From assembly GCA_026415615.1 (NCBI GenBank), contig JAOAGT010000004.1:62001-126000 (forward strand): a stretch of 64,000 nucleotides of DNA. The letters run 5' to 3'. Under the pieces are notes generated by a model. That model had not been told where the DNA came from. It ran no database searches and saw nothing but the letters and a program-made list of their open reading frames with translations. This stretch comes from Thermoleophilia bacterium (GTDB lineage Bacteria; Actinomycetota; Thermoleophilia; RBG-16-64-13). Shown here in pieces: positions 54,295-64,000 of this stretch (the first letter of the stretch is position 1; the number at the start of each line of letters is the position of its first letter). Made by a program: the position numbers and the translations under genes.

Positions 54295-54654
54295 TGGAGG
54301 CGGGGGGAATCGAACCCCCGTCCGAAACTCGTCTGGCCCGGGTCTCTACGAGCGTAGCTCCTACTACAGTTGTCGCCTCGCGCCCCCGTAGGAGCAGGGT
54401 GCACTCGGCCAGTCACCTAAATCTGCTCCTGACGCCGGTGACACTCGCCAGGAGTTAGCCTGCCTGTATCATGCCGCGGCCTTCCCGGGCAAGCGCGGGA
54501 AGCGCGACAGGCTGCTAGATCTTCTTCAGATTAGGCAGCCAGAGCCAATTCAGTGTTGGCGCTTGTTTTTTCCAGCCTGTTTAACGAGAACGGCTGGGAT
54601 CTCGGCTCGCTCCCCAAGCTCAGACCTGAGCCCCGTCGAAACCATGTCGCCCCC
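54295..54654 (-). ncRNA. ssrA: tmRNA
   Basis: This is transfer-messenger RNA for rescue of stalled ribosomes. The 5' end reads GGGGGCGACATGGTTTCGAC and the 3' end CGCCTCC-A. These pair in a seven-base acceptor stem next to the T arm GGTTCGATTCC. The internal frame reads KTSANTELALAA before TAA, the expected degradation tag with its LAA ending recognised by ClpXP. Two of the three CCA bases are encoded. The partner smpB is nearby but separated by two metabolic genes. Confidence 0.95.
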
Positions 54655-54733
54655 ACGAAGCTAAGCAAACGCACCCGGCGGGCACGCCGTCTGAGCAAGT
54701 GAAATTATACTCGCTTTCTAATAGACCCCTACC

Positions 54734-55498
54734 CTAGTAGCAGGTCCACCCGCCGTCTACCACCAGCGCCTGTCCATTGATGTAAGAAGCGCTGTCTGAG
54801 GCCAAGAAGACAGCCACATCTGCGATCTCCTCGCATTCGCCCGGACGATCGACCAGGCTCATCCCCTTCTGAGCAATTGCCTTGCCAGTCTCGTTGAGCC
54901 GGTCGACAAACTCCTGGCTGTCCACTTCGCGGGTTATAGACCCCGGACATATGGCATTGCAACGTATGTTCTTGTTTGCGTACATGTAGGCCGTATTTCG
55001 CGTCAGTCCGATGAGCCCGTGCTTAGCTGCCGTGTAGGCGGCTCCAGCCCGGCAGCCAAAAAGACCGGCTACTGAGGCAACGTTGATGATTACTCCGCCG
55101 CCTTGCTTTTCAAATTCGCGGATGACTCGGCGCATGGCATAGGCCGGGGCAATCAAGTTCAGCTTGAGGACTTTGTCAAACATCTCGTCATCGAACTCGC
55201 CCACCGGACTGTAATCATCCATGAGTCCAGCGTTATACACCAATATGTCGACGCGTCCAAACAGCTTTACCGCTTCGTCAATCATCCCCTCGATATCGGC
55301 TTTTACAGTCATGTCGCCGACGAATGGAACAATCTCCCCTCCGTAGTCGGCTGCCCGCTGGGCGAGTTCGTCCAGTCGCTTGCGTCCCATCGCGACCGCA
55401 AGCACACGAGCGCCCTCTCTAGCAAACATGTCGGTGATGGCGCGACCCATGCTTGACCCCGCGCCCGCAATAACCGCCACTTTATTCTTAAGTCTCAT
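54734..55498 (-). CDS. Short-chain dehydrogenase/reductase
   Basis: This is an NAD(P)-dependent oxidoreductase of 254 residues. The Rossmann motif AGAGSSMGRAITDMF is near 12-26, NAG near 90, a Ser in the VASVAGLFG segment, and Tyr-x3-Lys in YTAAKHGL. The substrate is not readable. It follows the UroD-family methyltransferase gene by 26 bases, so the two may act together in a small methyl- or C1-type pathway. Confidence 0.85.
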   Translation of the reverse strand: MRLKNKVAVIAGAGSSMGRAITDMFAREGARVLAVAMGRKRLDELAQRAADYGGEIVPFVGDMTVKADIEGMIDEAVKLFGRVDILVYNAGLMDDYSPVGEFDDEMFDKVLKLNLIAPAYAMRRVIREFEKQGGGVIINVASVAGLFGCRAGAAYTAAKHGLIGLTRNTAYMYANKNIRCNAICPGSITREVDSQEFVDRLNETGKAIAQKGMSLVDRPGECEEIADVAVFLASDSASYINGQALVVDGGWTCY

Positions 55499-55524
55499 CT
55501 TCTTGCGCTCCTAAACTTGCTCCA

Positions 55525-56565
55525 CTAGCTGCCGAAGAGCCACTTGGTCCGGATGGCCTGGGTCATGTTGTAAATCTCGAGGGTCTTGTAGAACGCGTCC
55601 AAGTTCTCAAGCGTTGCTCCAGGAGGAACATCGCATCCGGTCGAAAGCACAAAGTTCTTGTATTTGCTCATCTGCTCAAGCAGCTCAAGCGTTCTGCTCT
55701 TTACGTCAAAAACTTCGCCCATTTTCATGACTTTGAGAGGATCAACGTTCCCAAATCCAAGAATCTCTTTGGGCAGCTGGGGCATGATCTGGTTCATATC
55801 CACAGCGTTGCCAAAATGCAGGCCACGAGCACCGGTGAAGAGCATGGAGTTCACTTGGCCAGATGCGTTACCGCAGTTGTGCAGGATGACAACGAACGAG
55901 TCATCCTGGGTAGCATCAACAACTCTTTTTACATAGTCGGAAGAAAATGTCTGACAAAAAGCCGGCGAAATGAGACCCGCGGCCGGTTCGGCAATCAGAA
56001 CTCCGTCTATCCCCGCGTCCTTGAAGGCTCGGGCATACGAGAGCAAAAACTGCGTGCACTTTTCTAACAGAGCATGAACCAGATCTGGATCTCGCCGCGT
56101 GGCCGTCATCACTTCGCTCATGTCCATGAGACGACAGGCAAGAGAAAAGGGGCCGATGATGCCACCGAAGACGGGTCGATCAGTTATGCGTGCAGAGGCC
56201 AAACGCGCCGCCCGCAAGTATTCCCAGGTTCGCCCAGCACCCACGCGTGGAACGCTAAGTTCCTCAACGCTTCGGATGTCCTTCACGATGGGAGCAGAAA
56301 CAGTGGGTGGCTCCCGGTCAGAAAATACGACCGGAGCTCCAAAGGCCTCCGCCTCTACGGAAAGGTCCATCTGAGTGACCGCCGCCACAGCCGGGTATCG
56401 CTCGGCCAGCGCCACTATGGCGTCTGCCTGGATCTGGCCGTCTGTAAAAATCTGCCCCACCGGCTTGCCGACAAGCTCCATGCCTACCGACGTAGCTATG
56501 GGCATGGCCAGGCGCGACTCGCTATTCAATATGCCGCTCACCCATTGTGAAACACTAAAACTCAT
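55525..56565 (-). CDS. Uroporphyrinogen decarboxylase-family (MtaA/CmuA-like) methyltransferase
   Basis: The 346 residues belong to the UroD superfamily, in the corrinoid/thiol methyltransferase branch rather than haem synthesis. A zinc site His-x-Cys is seen in ILHNCGN, with a later Cys in STGCDVPPG. GFGNVDPLKVMKMG fits the active-site end. Such enzymes move methyl groups between a corrinoid protein and coenzyme M or a similar thiol. No corrinoid protein or other methyltransferase gene is in the window, so the substrate is open. Confidence 0.82.
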   Translation of the reverse strand: MSFSVSQWVSGILNSESRLAMPIATSVGMELVGKPVGQIFTDGQIQADAIVALAERYPAVAAVTQMDLSVEAEAFGAPVVFSDREPPTVSAPIVKDIRSVEELSVPRVGAGRTWEYLRAARLASARITDRPVFGGIIGPFSLACRLMDMSEVMTATRRDPDLVHALLEKCTQFLLSYARAFKDAGIDGVLIAEPAAGLISPAFCQTFSSDYVKRVVDATQDDSFVVILHNCGNASGQVNSMLFTGARGLHFGNAVDMNQIMPQLPKEILGFGNVDPLKVMKMGEVFDVKSRTLELLEQMSKYKNFVLSTGCDVPPGATLENLDAFYKTLEIYNMTQAIRTKWLFGS

Positions 56566-56589
56566 GGCTTCGCGCTCCCCCGCTCTTGC

Positions 56590-57060
56590 TCATTCTCGCC
56601 AATCCCCACGGCGAAACGCACGCTCCATCTCTCGTTCCGCCTCCTTCTTGGCTATCGCCTGTCTCTTGTCATACAAGGTTTTACCCTTGGCGAGAGCGAT
56701 TTCCACTTTTGCCTTGCCGTTCTTGAAGTAGATCTTGGTAGGCACGAGCGTGTAGCCAGCTCGCTGCACCTTGCCAAGCAACCGGCGGATCTCATATTTG
56801 TGCATGAGGAGTTTCCGGGGCCGCACAGGATCGTGATTAAAGATGTTGCCTTGCTCGTAAGGGCTGATGTGCGCCCCGAGCAGCCAGAGCTCCCCCTTCT
56901 CCACGGCAGCATAAGAGTCGCGCAGGTTGACGCGCCCAGCCCGCAAGGACTTAACCTCTGTCCCGGTCAGGGCAATGCCAGCCTCCATGGTTTCCTCGAT
57001 ATGGTAGTCGTGGAAGGCTTTCTTGTTTTGGGCGACTATTTTGATTCCCTGAGCCTTCAT
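56590..57060 (-). CDS. smpB: SsrA-binding protein SmpB
   Basis: SmpB brings tmRNA to stalled ribosomes. The 156 residues contain [21 protein letters not shown], the SmpB core. NLRDSYAAV, the [11 protein letters not shown] segment and the basic C-terminal tail that enters the mRNA channel follow. It lies after rnr, as in many bacteria. Confidence 0.97.
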   Translation of the reverse strand: MKAQGIKIVAQNKKAFHDYHIEETMEAGIALTGTEVKSLRAGRVNLRDSYAAVEKGELWLLGAHISPYEQGNIFNHDPVRPRKLLMHKYEIRRLLGKVQRAGYTLVPTKIYFKNGKAKVEIALAKGKTLYDKRQAIAKKEAEREMERAFRRGDWRE

Positions 57061-57095
57061 CGCCCTTGCAGTATACAGTTCTCCTTGCTGTAGCC

Positions 57096-59180
57096 CTAGC
57101 GACCTTGGCGCCGCTGGGGAGGACGCGCTGCACGCGGAGCACGCGTACGAGTGGGCAGAGACTTCCGTCGCCCCGAAACTCGCTGGCTCCGCTTTTTCTT
57201 TCGCTTTCCTTCCTGGAAGTCCTCGGGCTCACCAGTCTCTAACTCCCCCCACGACTCCTCAGGCGGCAACGTGGGAAGAGGCAGATCACGACCATAAATG
57301 ACTAGACCGCGCTCTTCCCCTTCCCCTCCTTCCTCGCGGTATCCATAACGCACTCGGCCTGCCTTTTCATATGCCTCTTCAGCCAAGGCCAGATCAATAC
57401 GCCCTCGGACCTCATCTACACCAAGAATCCGCACCGGAAGCAGGTCCGCCAGGCGAAAAGTCCGGCCTGTGCGCTTGCCTATCAGGGCTGTGTCGAGTTC
57501 ATTTAGCACGTACTGGTCTGGAGGAAGCTCAGAAACAGGCAGATATCCCTGAAACAGCCTTTCAAACAGCACAAACATTCCTTTGCGCGTAAGGCTCATA
57601 ATCTGGCCCTCAAACACGCGCTCGGCCCATCCATCTTCCTGCAGCCGCCGTCTTAGCAGGTGGGCAAGCACTATGTCGTCAGCCTTGAGCTCGATCTTGG
57701 CCGCTTCGCGTTCTGTCTCGGAGCAGTGGTGCGCCCAGTCTGTGAGAAAGGTGGTAGTGGGAGTAGGCCCTAGACCCAAGGTGGCAAGCAACCCCCGATG
57801 TACCAAAAGATCCGGATACCGCCTAATGGGGGATGTGAAGTGACAGTAAGCTTGGGACGCTAAGCCGAAATGACCGATGTTCACCGTATGGTATACCGCG
57901 CGAGCTTGCGCCCGAAGCACCTGCTGCATCAGAGCGGCCTTGCCCTGATGCAACGAGGTGTGGCGGGCCACCCATTCGGCCGTCTCGCGCGCTACATGAC
58001 GTATCTCTCTGGGAGTCGCAGTTAGAGGGTCAAAGGGCGGAGTTGGGACTCCGATGCTTGCAAGAACGTCAAGTAAGTTGCTCAGATGGAAGGGATCAGG
58101 AAGATCGTGCACTCGGTAAACCGTAGGTACGCGAGAACGCTCCAAGAATGACGCCACCTGCTCGTTAGCAAGCACCATGTACTCTTCGATGAACCAGTGA
58201 GATTCCAGCTCCTCGGCAGGATCGGCCGACATTACTTGGCCTTCCTCGTCCCATTCAAATTCTGGTTCGATAGACTCAATGCGCAAGCTTCCTCGCTGAT
58301 CGCGAACTTCGCGCAACGTGCGAGCCAACCGCCTTCCCCACTGTAGGGGCTCTGCCAAATGCGGGTCGATCGCTTCTTGCCCACGAAACATGCGCTCAAG
58401 CTGCTCGTAATTGAGACGCTTGTCACTGCGAATCAGGGAGCGGTAAAAGCGGGTGTTAATCACTTTTCCCTCGTCACTTACCTCCATCTCCACCGTCACC
58501 GCTTTCCGCTCTTGTCCGGGCGCAAGCGAGCACACACCCGAAGACAAGACAGGGGGCAACATGGGCTCAACCCCAGTTGCCACATACACCGAGTTGCCGC
58601 GACGCAGGGCTTCCCGATCCAAAGCGGTCCCCTCCGATACGTAGTAGGAGACGTCGGCGATGTGCACGTACACGATTGTGGTTCCGCGCTCGGTGCGTTC
58701 AAAAGAAAGCGCGTCGTCAAAGTCTTGAGCTGCCACAGGGTCAACTGTGAAAGTGTAAAGATCGCGCAGGTCCACCCGGTACGGGTCGTCGACTTTCTCC
58801 AGCTCGGCCGCCTTCTCCGCCTCGGCTAAAACTTTGGGACTAAATCCCCTTTTCACTAGGCTGTCAACCAGAAGGGCGTCTAGTACATCACTCAGAACAC
58901 TGCGTTTGCCCAGAGAACGAAGTATCTGCGCCTTAAACCCCAAAGAGAAGGTAAACAACACAAGATCGCCCGGCTGGGGACGAATCGAGCCTCTTTCTAC
59001 CGGAAGTGCAGGTCCCGAGCGAAATAGAGGCTCCACCTCCAGGCTCTTGCCCCGCCGAACGACAACCCCGGCGATCGCCGCCGCTCGTCCCGTGGGATCG
59101 CTGGGTGGGATAAGCCCGGCCCGCATCAACTGGATGCGCCGCTGCTGCAAGCGACCTCTTCCTGGAGCTCTTCTTGCCAT
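57096..59180 (-). CDS. rnr: Ribonuclease R / RNB-family exoribonuclease
   Basis: This 3'-5' exoribonuclease degrades structured RNA, including stalled tmRNA targets. The 694 residues have an N-terminal cold-shock-like part, shorter than usual. The RNB catalytic domain (about 150-480) has the conserved Asp cluster in [14 protein letters not shown]. An S1 domain lies near 530-620, followed by a strongly basic Lys/Arg tail. The rnr-smpB-ssrA neighbourhood supports the call over RNase II. Confidence 0.93.
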   Translation of the reverse strand: MARRAPGRGRLQQRRIQLMRAGLIPPSDPTGRAAAIAGVVVRRGKSLEVEPLFRSGPALPVERGSIRPQPGDLVLFTFSLGFKAQILRSLGKRSVLSDVLDALLVDSLVKRGFSPKVLAEAEKAAELEKVDDPYRVDLRDLYTFTVDPVAAQDFDDALSFERTERGTTIVYVHIADVSYYVSEGTALDREALRRGNSVYVATGVEPMLPPVLSSGVCSLAPGQERKAVTVEMEVSDEGKVINTRFYRSLIRSDKRLNYEQLERMFRGQEAIDPHLAEPLQWGRRLARTLREVRDQRGSLRIESIEPEFEWDEEGQVMSADPAEELESHWFIEEYMVLANEQVASFLERSRVPTVYRVHDLPDPFHLSNLLDVLASIGVPTPPFDPLTATPREIRHVARETAEWVARHTSLHQGKAALMQQVLRAQARAVYHTVNIGHFGLASQAYCHFTSPIRRYPDLLVHRGLLATLGLGPTPTTTFLTDWAHHCSETEREAAKIELKADDIVLAHLLRRRLQEDGWAERVFEGQIMSLTRKGMFVLFERLFQGYLPVSELPPDQYVLNELDTALIGKRTGRTFRLADLLPVRILGVDEVRGRIDLALAEEAYEKAGRVRYGYREEGGEGEERGLVIYGRDLPLPTLPPEESWGELETGEPEDFQEGKRKKKRSQRVSGRRKSLPTRTRAPRAARPPQRRQGR

Positions 59181-59191
59181 CGCTAGTCAGC

Positions 59192-60292
59192 TCAACCTGT
59201 GCAGGTAGTAGGCACTAACTCCATACTTACCCACTCTCCCTCGTATAAACGCTCCTTACAGGCAAATCCGCTTGATGCGGCTGCATCGGCGAGGGCCTCC
59301 TCCTGCTCGCCAGCAAGTATGCCCGACACAATGAGGCGCTGAGGTTTGTCTGAATGAGAAAGTTCACTTCCAATTCTTCCGATCAGCAGTACAACAGGGC
59401 CTAGCGTTACATTGGCCAAAACAGTGGCTCCCGCAAACCACTCGATAGGCGCAGTTTCTATGTCGGCCTCGCAGACTTTCACGATGCCTTCCACTCCGTT
59501 TGCCGCCACGTTTTCTCTAGCCGAAAGCAAAGCCTGGGGGTCATTGTCAAAGGCCAAGACCGGATTCCAGCCCAGCTTTGCCGCTGCAATCGCCAGAATG
59601 CCGGAACCAGTGCCCACATCAACCAACGGACGTCTGGTCGGCGCCGACCTCTGCCCAACACAACTAGGCCTCACAATCTCGTCGGTAGAGGCTTCAAAGG
59701 CCGGTCGCTGCAGCAAAGTTAGCACGCCCCGGGTGGTGGGATGCCGGCCCGTGCCAAAACCAAGTCCTGGGTTGATCACTACCTCTACGAACTCGTCACG
59801 ATGCCGGCGCGCCAGCCTGTCAAGACGAACATGCGTTGGTGCCCTCTCATAGAGCTCCACCGGTTGTGGCGCCTCTGCAAGATCGCACTCACTTGCCCCA
59901 CTAGACGCCACCGCCGCCTCCCATGGCGGCCTCACTAGAACATTCCCCACCACTGTGGGCGGGAAATGTGCCATCCAACCCGTCTCCCAGTCACGTGGCA
60001 CCGAGACAGTGGCTACGCGGCTCACTCCGGCCACAAGAGCTTCGCTCGGCAGAAGAGCAAGCACTTGCGCAGGAGTGATTTCCTGCGCATCTAGCGGATA
60101 GAAAGTAAGAACGACCTGGTCCCTTTCCTCCGAACTTACTTCACCCTGGGCAAAACTCTGCTCGCTTGCCGCGTCCTCCCACTGGCACGGTCCCAAGGAA
60201 TCCATGAGGATTGCAGCCACGACTTCTGCAGCCTCGTGGGAGACAGTCACGCGCACAGCAACATCGCTAGAAGGATTGGGCCGCTCTTGCAT
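59192..60292 (-). CDS. prmA: Ribosomal protein L11 methyltransferase
   Basis: PrmA trimethylates L11. The ATG at 60292 overlaps the dnaJ stop in TGATG and gives 366 residues, longer than the usual 300. SAM motifs include NPGLGFGTGRHPTTRG and VDVGTGSGILAIAAAKLGW. The conserved NVTLGPVVLL follows. An insertion before the SAM-binding domain, in the segment VRPSCVGQRSAPTRRP, is not typical. The gene follows dnaJ, as in Firmicutes and some Actinomycetota. Confidence 0.88.
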   Translation of the reverse strand: MQERPNPSSDVAVRVTVSHEAAEVVAAILMDSLGPCQWEDAASEQSFAQGEVSSEERDQVVLTFYPLDAQEITPAQVLALLPSEALVAGVSRVATVSVPRDWETGWMAHFPPTVVGNVLVRPPWEAAVASSGASECDLAEAPQPVELYERAPTHVRLDRLARRHRDEFVEVVINPGLGFGTGRHPTTRGVLTLLQRPAFEASTDEIVRPSCVGQRSAPTRRPLVDVGTGSGILAIAAAKLGWNPVLAFDNDPQALLSARENVAANGVEGIVKVCEADIETAPIEWFAGATVLANVTLGPVVLLIGRIGSELSHSDKPQRLIVSGILAGEQEEALADAAASSGFACKERLYEGEWVSMELVPTTCTG

Positions 60293-61446
60293 CAGCCCGA
60301 AAACCAATGGCGAAGTTTTTGGAAAACGCCCTCAGACCGAGCGCCATAATGCTGCGGACCGCAGGTTTCTTCAAATTCCTGAAGAAGTCGCCGCTGTTGC
60401 TCGTCAAGACCCTTCGGGACAAGCACTCTGGCTATGACGTGCAAGTCGCCACGCCCGTGTCCGTGAAGCCGAGGAACTCCCTGACCCTTAAGAACTTTGA
60501 CATCACCCGGCTGGGTCCCTGGCGGAAAGGTAACTTCCTCTTCGCCCTCTAACGTGGGAACAACCACAGTAACCCCGAGCGCGGCTTGCACCATGGTGAG
60601 ATCTACAGTGCAGTAAAGATCATCGCCTCGCCGCTCAAGGAAATCATGTGGGACAACCTTTACATCTAGATAAAGATTGCCTGCCCGAGCCCCGCGCTCT
60701 CCAGCTCCTCCGCGACCAGAAACCCGGATTCGTTGACCACTATCTATGCCTGCCGGGATACGTACCGAGACTGTCCGTTCTCCGTACACGCGCCCTGTAC
60801 CGCCGCACATCTGGCAGGGCGCAGTGATAACCTCACCCGTGCCGCTACACCGTGAGCAAGGGCCAGTTTGCACGAATTGGCCGAGCATGGTCCGTCGCAC
60901 AGTACGGATCCGACCATGTCCGCCGCAATCCGGACACGTGCGCACCGAAGCAGGATTGATAGTTCCTTGGCCCCCGCAAGCCTCGCAGGTGCCATATCCC
61001 TCAAACACAATCTGTTTCTCGGTCCCTAGAGCTGCCTCTTCAAGAGTCAGCTCCACTTCAACCACAAGATCCTCGCCTGCAGCCGGCCCGGGAGGTGCAG
61101 TGGTGCGGTAAGAACGGGTTCCGCTAAAAATCCCCCCGCTAAACGCGTCAAACAGGCTGCCAAACAGGTCGTCAAAGCCAGGGAAGCCATCAAAGCCAAA
61201 GTCGGTACCCACTCCGGCTCCGCGGCGCAGGCCGGCATGACCGTAAGCATCGTACAGACTGCGTTTTTCGGGGTCCGAGAGAACTTCGTAGGCCTCCGTG
61301 GCTTCCTTGAATTTTTCCTCGCACTCCGGATCGTTGTGGTTTACATCCGGATGTAGCTGACGAGCAAGCCGCCGGTAGGCTTTCTTTATTTGGTTAAGAT
61401 CAGCGTCGCGTGGTACCCCGAGTACTTCGTAGTAGTCGCGTTTCAT
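60292..61446 (-). CDS. dnaJ: Chaperone DnaJ
   Basis: DnaJ stimulates DnaK ATPase. The 384 residues contain the J domain (1-70) with LHPDVN. A Gly/Phe-rich region comes next, then four CxxCxGxG zinc repeats (about 155-215: [32 protein letters not shown]), and the C-terminal substrate domains. DnaK and GrpE are not in the window, unlike the common hrcA-grpE-dnaK-dnaJ cluster. Confidence 0.97.
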   Translation of the reverse strand: MKRDYYEVLGVPRDADLNQIKKAYRRLARQLHPDVNHNDPECEEKFKEATEAYEVLSDPEKRSLYDAYGHAGLRRGAGVGTDFGFDGFPGFDDLFGSLFDAFSGGIFSGTRSYRTTAPPGPAAGEDLVVEVELTLEEAALGTEKQIVFEGYGTCEACGGQGTINPASVRTCPDCGGHGRIRTVRRTMLGQFVQTGPCSRCSGTGEVITAPCQMCGGTGRVYGERTVSVRIPAGIDSGQRIRVSGRGGAGERGARAGNLYLDVKVVPHDFLERRGDDLYCTVDLTMVQAALGVTVVVPTLEGEEEVTFPPGTQPGDVKVLKGQGVPRLHGHGRGDLHVIARVLVPKGLDEQQRRLLQEFEETCGPQHYGARSEGVFQKLRHWFSG

Positions 61447-61456
61447 AAGAAGACTT

Positions 61457-62536
61457 CTACTCGTAGCGTTCGCCTACCAGTTCCGACAAGAGCGAAGCAC
61501 TCTCACAAACTGCGGCGATTGCCTTCTTATAATCCATCCGGGTGGGACCGACCAAACTGACTGTACCTAATCTCCGTTGCGGCAAGCCGTAACTAGCCGC
61601 TACCACCGAAAACGGACGGAGGGCCGCCGTCTCGTGCTCTCGACCTATCCTCACCACGACTGTGTTTGCCGCAAGAGCGGAGCGCAGCACTTGTAAGAGC
61701 TGGTAACGTTCTTCTAGCAGGGACAGCAGATCCCTTAGCGGGCCCACGTCCCGCGCCTGATACTCAGACATAAGCCGAGAAGCTCCGCCTACATACAGCT
61801 CCTCTTCGTACTGCTCACTGATGAGCCGGTCGAAGGCAGGAGCCAGTACGCGCAAAAACTCCCTCTCGCGCGGTCCCAATTCCGGGTTGTCCAAAGTGCG
61901 TCGCACCAGCCTGGCAGTTAGAGGCTGGTTTGCAAAAGTCTCGTTCAGATATGTGCGGGCCCAATCTACCAGCCCCGGGTCAATGGGCTGAGGCCAATCA
62001 ATAACCCCTTTAAGCACCGTACCAGTGGAAATGATAAGCACATACATGAGCTGCTCCGGGTGCAGAGTAAGCAGCTCAACATGGCACAACCTTGCGCCAC
62101 TCACCCGGGGAGCCATGGCCAGTGCTAACAGATTGGTAGCCCGGGCCATAGCCTCAGTGACCTGACGAAGCGCAGTGTCAATTTCGCCAGCAAGGTCCTC
62201 AGAAAGAACCGCTCGCACCGTCCCACCCGTGCCGCTGACTCCGAAGGTGGGACGTGCTGGTATCTCGCTTATCAGCTGGTTGACGAACTCGCGGTAGCCC
62301 CTGTCCGTCGGAATGCGACCAGCAGAGGTATGCGGATGAGTGAGATAGCCTTGTTCTTCAAGAAGGGCAAACTCGTTGCGTACCGTGGACGAAGACACGC
62401 CAAGCCCCGTTATGCTCGCCACCTCTTTAGAGGAAACTGGCGTGCCAGTACCGATGTAGCGAGCGGTAACAGCGTTTAGGATCGTGCGTTGTCTTGGAGT
62501 GAGTCCCACGGCTAGCGCCCTCTTACCAGTTGTCAT
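61457..62536 (-). CDS. hrcA: Heat-inducible transcription repressor HrcA
   Basis: HrcA represses chaperone operons through CIRCE operators. The 359 residues open with the winged-helix part ([50 protein letters not shown]), followed by the GAF-like domain. HrcA-DnaJ adjacency without grpE/dnaK is seen in some Actinomycetota. I found no CIRCE inverted repeat in front of the operon. Confidence 0.95.
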   Translation of the reverse strand: MTTGKRALAVGLTPRQRTILNAVTARYIGTGTPVSSKEVASITGLGVSSSTVRNEFALLEEQGYLTHPHTSAGRIPTDRGYREFVNQLISEIPARPTFGVSGTGGTVRAVLSEDLAGEIDTALRQVTEAMARATNLLALAMAPRVSGARLCHVELLTLHPEQLMYVLIISTGTVLKGVIDWPQPIDPGLVDWARTYLNETFANQPLTARLVRRTLDNPELGPREREFLRVLAPAFDRLISEQYEEELYVGGASRLMSEYQARDVGPLRDLLSLLEERYQLLQVLRSALAANTVVVRIGREHETAALRPFSVVAASYGLPQRRLGTVSLVGPTRMDYKKAIAAVCESASLLSELVGERYE

Positions 62537-62538
62537 GG

Positions 62539-63636
62539 CTATGGTTGAACCAACAGCGCTGTGATGACCGTGTTTGCGACATTAAAGAAATCCCTGCTGA
62601 TGCGGAGTTTACCACAGCATCTCTCAATACAGCCGAGCTCAAGCAGACGATTTTTTGCGTCTTGATCCAGAACTTCTGTCACCTCGTTTTCGTCAATCCC
62701 TTGGCAAGTACGAAGACCTAGCATGGCCCTTTCCCATAGTCTCGTACGCCAGGAGAGACTCTCTGCTCGAACTCCTCTCCCCTGCAAATACTCCCACACG
62801 GAGGCCGAGTTGTTGATTCTCATAGCGCCTAAGGTGGAAACAGCAGCGGCCCCGATGCCTATGTAGTCCTCACCACGCCAGTACGCGAGGTTGTGCTTAC
62901 ACTCATAGCCTGGCCGGGCATAGTTCGAAATCTCATACCTCATGAAACCGGCCATCTCAAGCCTTTCCACCGCCAGCTGGTAATACTTCTCAGCAAAGTT
63001 TGCGGCCGCCCCTATTGCGTCGGGACCCAGCGTGGCACAGATCCGTTTTTCGTATGAGGGCGTATAGGTAAGGTCGTACAGAGAAATATGTGTGGGCTGG
63101 GCAGCCACGGCTATATCAAGATCCTCGGCCGCCTGCTCCCACGTCTCGCCAGGAATGCCGAATATCAAGTCGATGTTCCAGTTCTCCCAACCAACCTCGC
63201 TGATTACTTGAAGAGCCTCGCGCACTTCTCTTTGCGTTACCCTTCGCCCCAGAACCGCACGCAGTTGGGGGTCAAAGGACTGTATACCTACCGAAAGGCG
63301 AGTCACCCCTGCCGCTTTCAGCCAGACTAACAGCTCTTTGTCTATCGTGCCCGGGTTCGCCTCAACAGTAAACTCGCAATCCTCGGCGGCTCTTTCCCTA
63401 AGAAAAGTTATGAGCCGCTGTAAGAGATGTCGAGGAAGCACCGTCGGAGTCCCGCCCCCCACGTATATAGTCTCAAATGAGCAGCCGGACGCCCTTTCAG
63501 AAAGCTCAGCGCCAAGAGCTTCCACGTACCTGACTACCGCGTCAGTCTGGTGGAAGAGGTCAATCGGCTCCGAGTAGAAGTCGCAGTAGGCGCAACGCGA
63601 ACGGCAAAAGGGAATGTGCACGTAGAGGTGAGTCAT
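62539..63636 (-). CDS. hemW: Radical SAM haem chaperone HemW
   Basis: This protein is of the HemN-like family now called HemW. The 365 residues carry the CxxxCxxC motif in HIPFCRSRCAYCDFYS. YVGGGTPTVL follows at about 60-70, and the GIQSFD region lies further on. HemW inserts haem rather than acting as coproporphyrinogen oxidase. Its position with hrcA and lepA is common. Confidence 0.94.
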   Translation of the reverse strand: MTHLYVHIPFCRSRCAYCDFYSEPIDLFHQTDAVVRYVEALGAELSERASGCSFETIYVGGGTPTVLPRHLLQRLITFLRERAAEDCEFTVEANPGTIDKELLVWLKAAGVTRLSVGIQSFDPQLRAVLGRRVTQREVREALQVISEVGWENWNIDLIFGIPGETWEQAAEDLDIAVAAQPTHISLYDLTYTPSYEKRICATLGPDAIGAAANFAEKYYQLAVERLEMAGFMRYEISNYARPGYECKHNLAYWRGEDYIGIGAAAVSTLGAMRINNSASVWEYLQGRGVRAESLSWRTRLWERAMLGLRTCQGIDENEVTEVLDQDAKNRLLELGCIERCCGKLRISRDFFNVANTVITALLVQP

Positions 63637-63648
63637 GGTAGCGTCGGA

Positions 63649-63954
63649 CTAACGGCCAAGCACACCCAGAACTACCAGCAACACGCCAAGCGCTATGCTT
63701 ACTCCGCCCAAAATAGCCGTCCACGCTGTCCAGGCCCGGTTTGCGCCGGGGATCCCGCCATATCGGGTTCGGCCCGACATCGTATTTACCTCCCCCGCCC
63801 TGCCGGACTCCCGAACCAAAGCTTCCGCTCGTCTCCGGGCCAGTTCTTCTTGCTGCCGTCTCAGTGCTCTGCCCTTAGGGCCATGCCTGAGCCAAGTCTG
63901 CACTCCGCCCAGCACGACAAGCATGATCCCCAGGACCAAATACTCTACAGTCAT
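63649..63954 (-). CDS. Small two-helix membrane protein
   Basis: This is a 101-residue product with an N-terminal helix (about 4-17), a strongly charged Arg/Glu helix (about 27-50) and a C-terminal helix (about 76-100, ending VSIALGVLLVVLGVLG). The ATG overlaps the stop of the upstream lepA-like frame (ATGA). No family is recognised, but the position in the lepA-hemW row makes it credible. Confidence 0.6.
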   Translation of the reverse strand: MTVEYLVLGIMLVVLGGVQTWLRHGPKGRALRRQQEELARRRAEALVRESGRAGEVNTMSGRTRYGGIPGANRAWTAWTAILGGVSIALGVLLVVLGVLGR

Positions 63955-64000
63955 TTCTTGGCCTCTTTGCTTTGTCCAATGTCCAGCACAGCCAAGAACG
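63951..64000 (-). CDS. lepA: Elongation factor 4 (LepA), C-terminal end only
   Basis: The last 16 codons of a leftward frame read FLAVLDIGQSKEAKK before the stop, close to the conserved LepA end (AFLAVL...). The rest lies beyond 64000. LepA normally precedes hemW and hrcA in many bacteria, which fits the order here. The stretch is short, so the call leans on context. Confidence 0.6.
   Translation of the reverse strand, partial: FLAVLDIGQSKEAKK

Noticed and set aside
54114-54458. Plus-strand open frame across the tmRNA
   Set aside because: It overlaps the tmRNA sequence and has no family match or ribosome site.
55525-56565. Haem-pathway uroporphyrinogen decarboxylase (HemE)
   Set aside because: The His-x-Cys and later Cys zinc site and lack of other haem biosynthesis genes nearby fit the MtaA/CmuA methyltransferase branch.
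57096-59180. RNase II instead of RNase R
   Set aside because: The basic tail, S1 domain and smpB/ssrA neighbourhood fit RNase R better.
62539-63636. Coproporphyrinogen dehydrogenase HemN
   Set aside because: Its length, N-terminal motif and the lepA/hrcA context fit HemW, which lacks the oxidase activity.
61440-63660. CIRCE operator for the hrcA-dnaJ row
   Set aside because: No TTAGCACTC-N9-GAGTGCTAA-like repeat was found.

Overview
The window is a compact chromosomal segment with few gaps. Most of it is read leftward (minus strand). A central block (about 29-34 kb, 40.6-43.1 kb and 47.6-49 kb) holds plus-strand genes. The gene content points to a free-living, rod-shaped, Gram-positive-type bacterium, most likely a deep-branching member of the Actinomycetota. 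Supporting features are a fused two-copy WYL regulator of the PafBC type, a sortase with a nearby Thr/Glu-rich surface protein, an LCP-type anchored protein after nadD, an HrcA-DnaJ pair, frequent GTG/TTG starts, and at least two gene pairs that look leaderless. No phage, IS element, integron or CRISPR array was found.

Layout. 1-5.6 kb: rplU-rpmA-obgE-proB-proA-nadD and the start of an LCP-like gene, apparently one operon. 5.6-10.6 kb: ribonuclease G, a radical SAM/DUF2344 fusion and a DUF697 protein. 10.7-16.3 kb: the rod-shape operon mreB-mreC-mreD-mrdA-rodA. 16.4-28.9 kb: maf, ndk, two small membrane proteins, folC, valS, lon, clpX, clpP and tig, preceded by five tRNA genes (Pro, Gly, Arg, His, Leu). 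29-33.9 kb: a sugar-nucleotide epimerase with a repeat-containing partner, an MTA phosphorylase with a DUF1844 protein, an ECF sigma/anti-sigma pair and tRNA-Pro(CGG). 34-43.1 kb: an AddAB-like helicase-nuclease divergent from the PafBC-like regulator. 43.2-51.3 kb: an orphan PilT, an AcuC-like deacetylase, two peptidoglycan hydrolases, a CapA-family protein, a MidA-type methyltransferase and a cation diffusion facilitator. 51.5-54 kb: sortase, surface protein with a structured leader, and a flavin-type oxidase. 54.3-64 kb: tmRNA, SDR and UroD-family methyltransferase, smpB, rnr, prmA, dnaJ, hrcA, hemW, a small membrane protein and the lepA 3' end.

The genes form several coherent modules: ribosome and protein quality control (tmRNA, SmpB, RNase R, Lon, ClpXP, trigger factor, DnaJ/HrcA), cell-wall elongation, and double-strand-break processing with its probable regulator. 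The most unusual signals are of three kinds. First, long perfect GC-rich inverted repeats lie in frame inside coding genes, above all a 20-bp-arm palindrome in a roughly 60-residue insertion within the Lon protease domain. Second, some divergent gene pairs share an overlapping symmetric -10 element placed so that transcripts would begin at or near the start codon. Third, the leader of the surface-protein gene can pair with its own Shine-Dalgarno region. All calls come from reading the sequence; no database search was possible.
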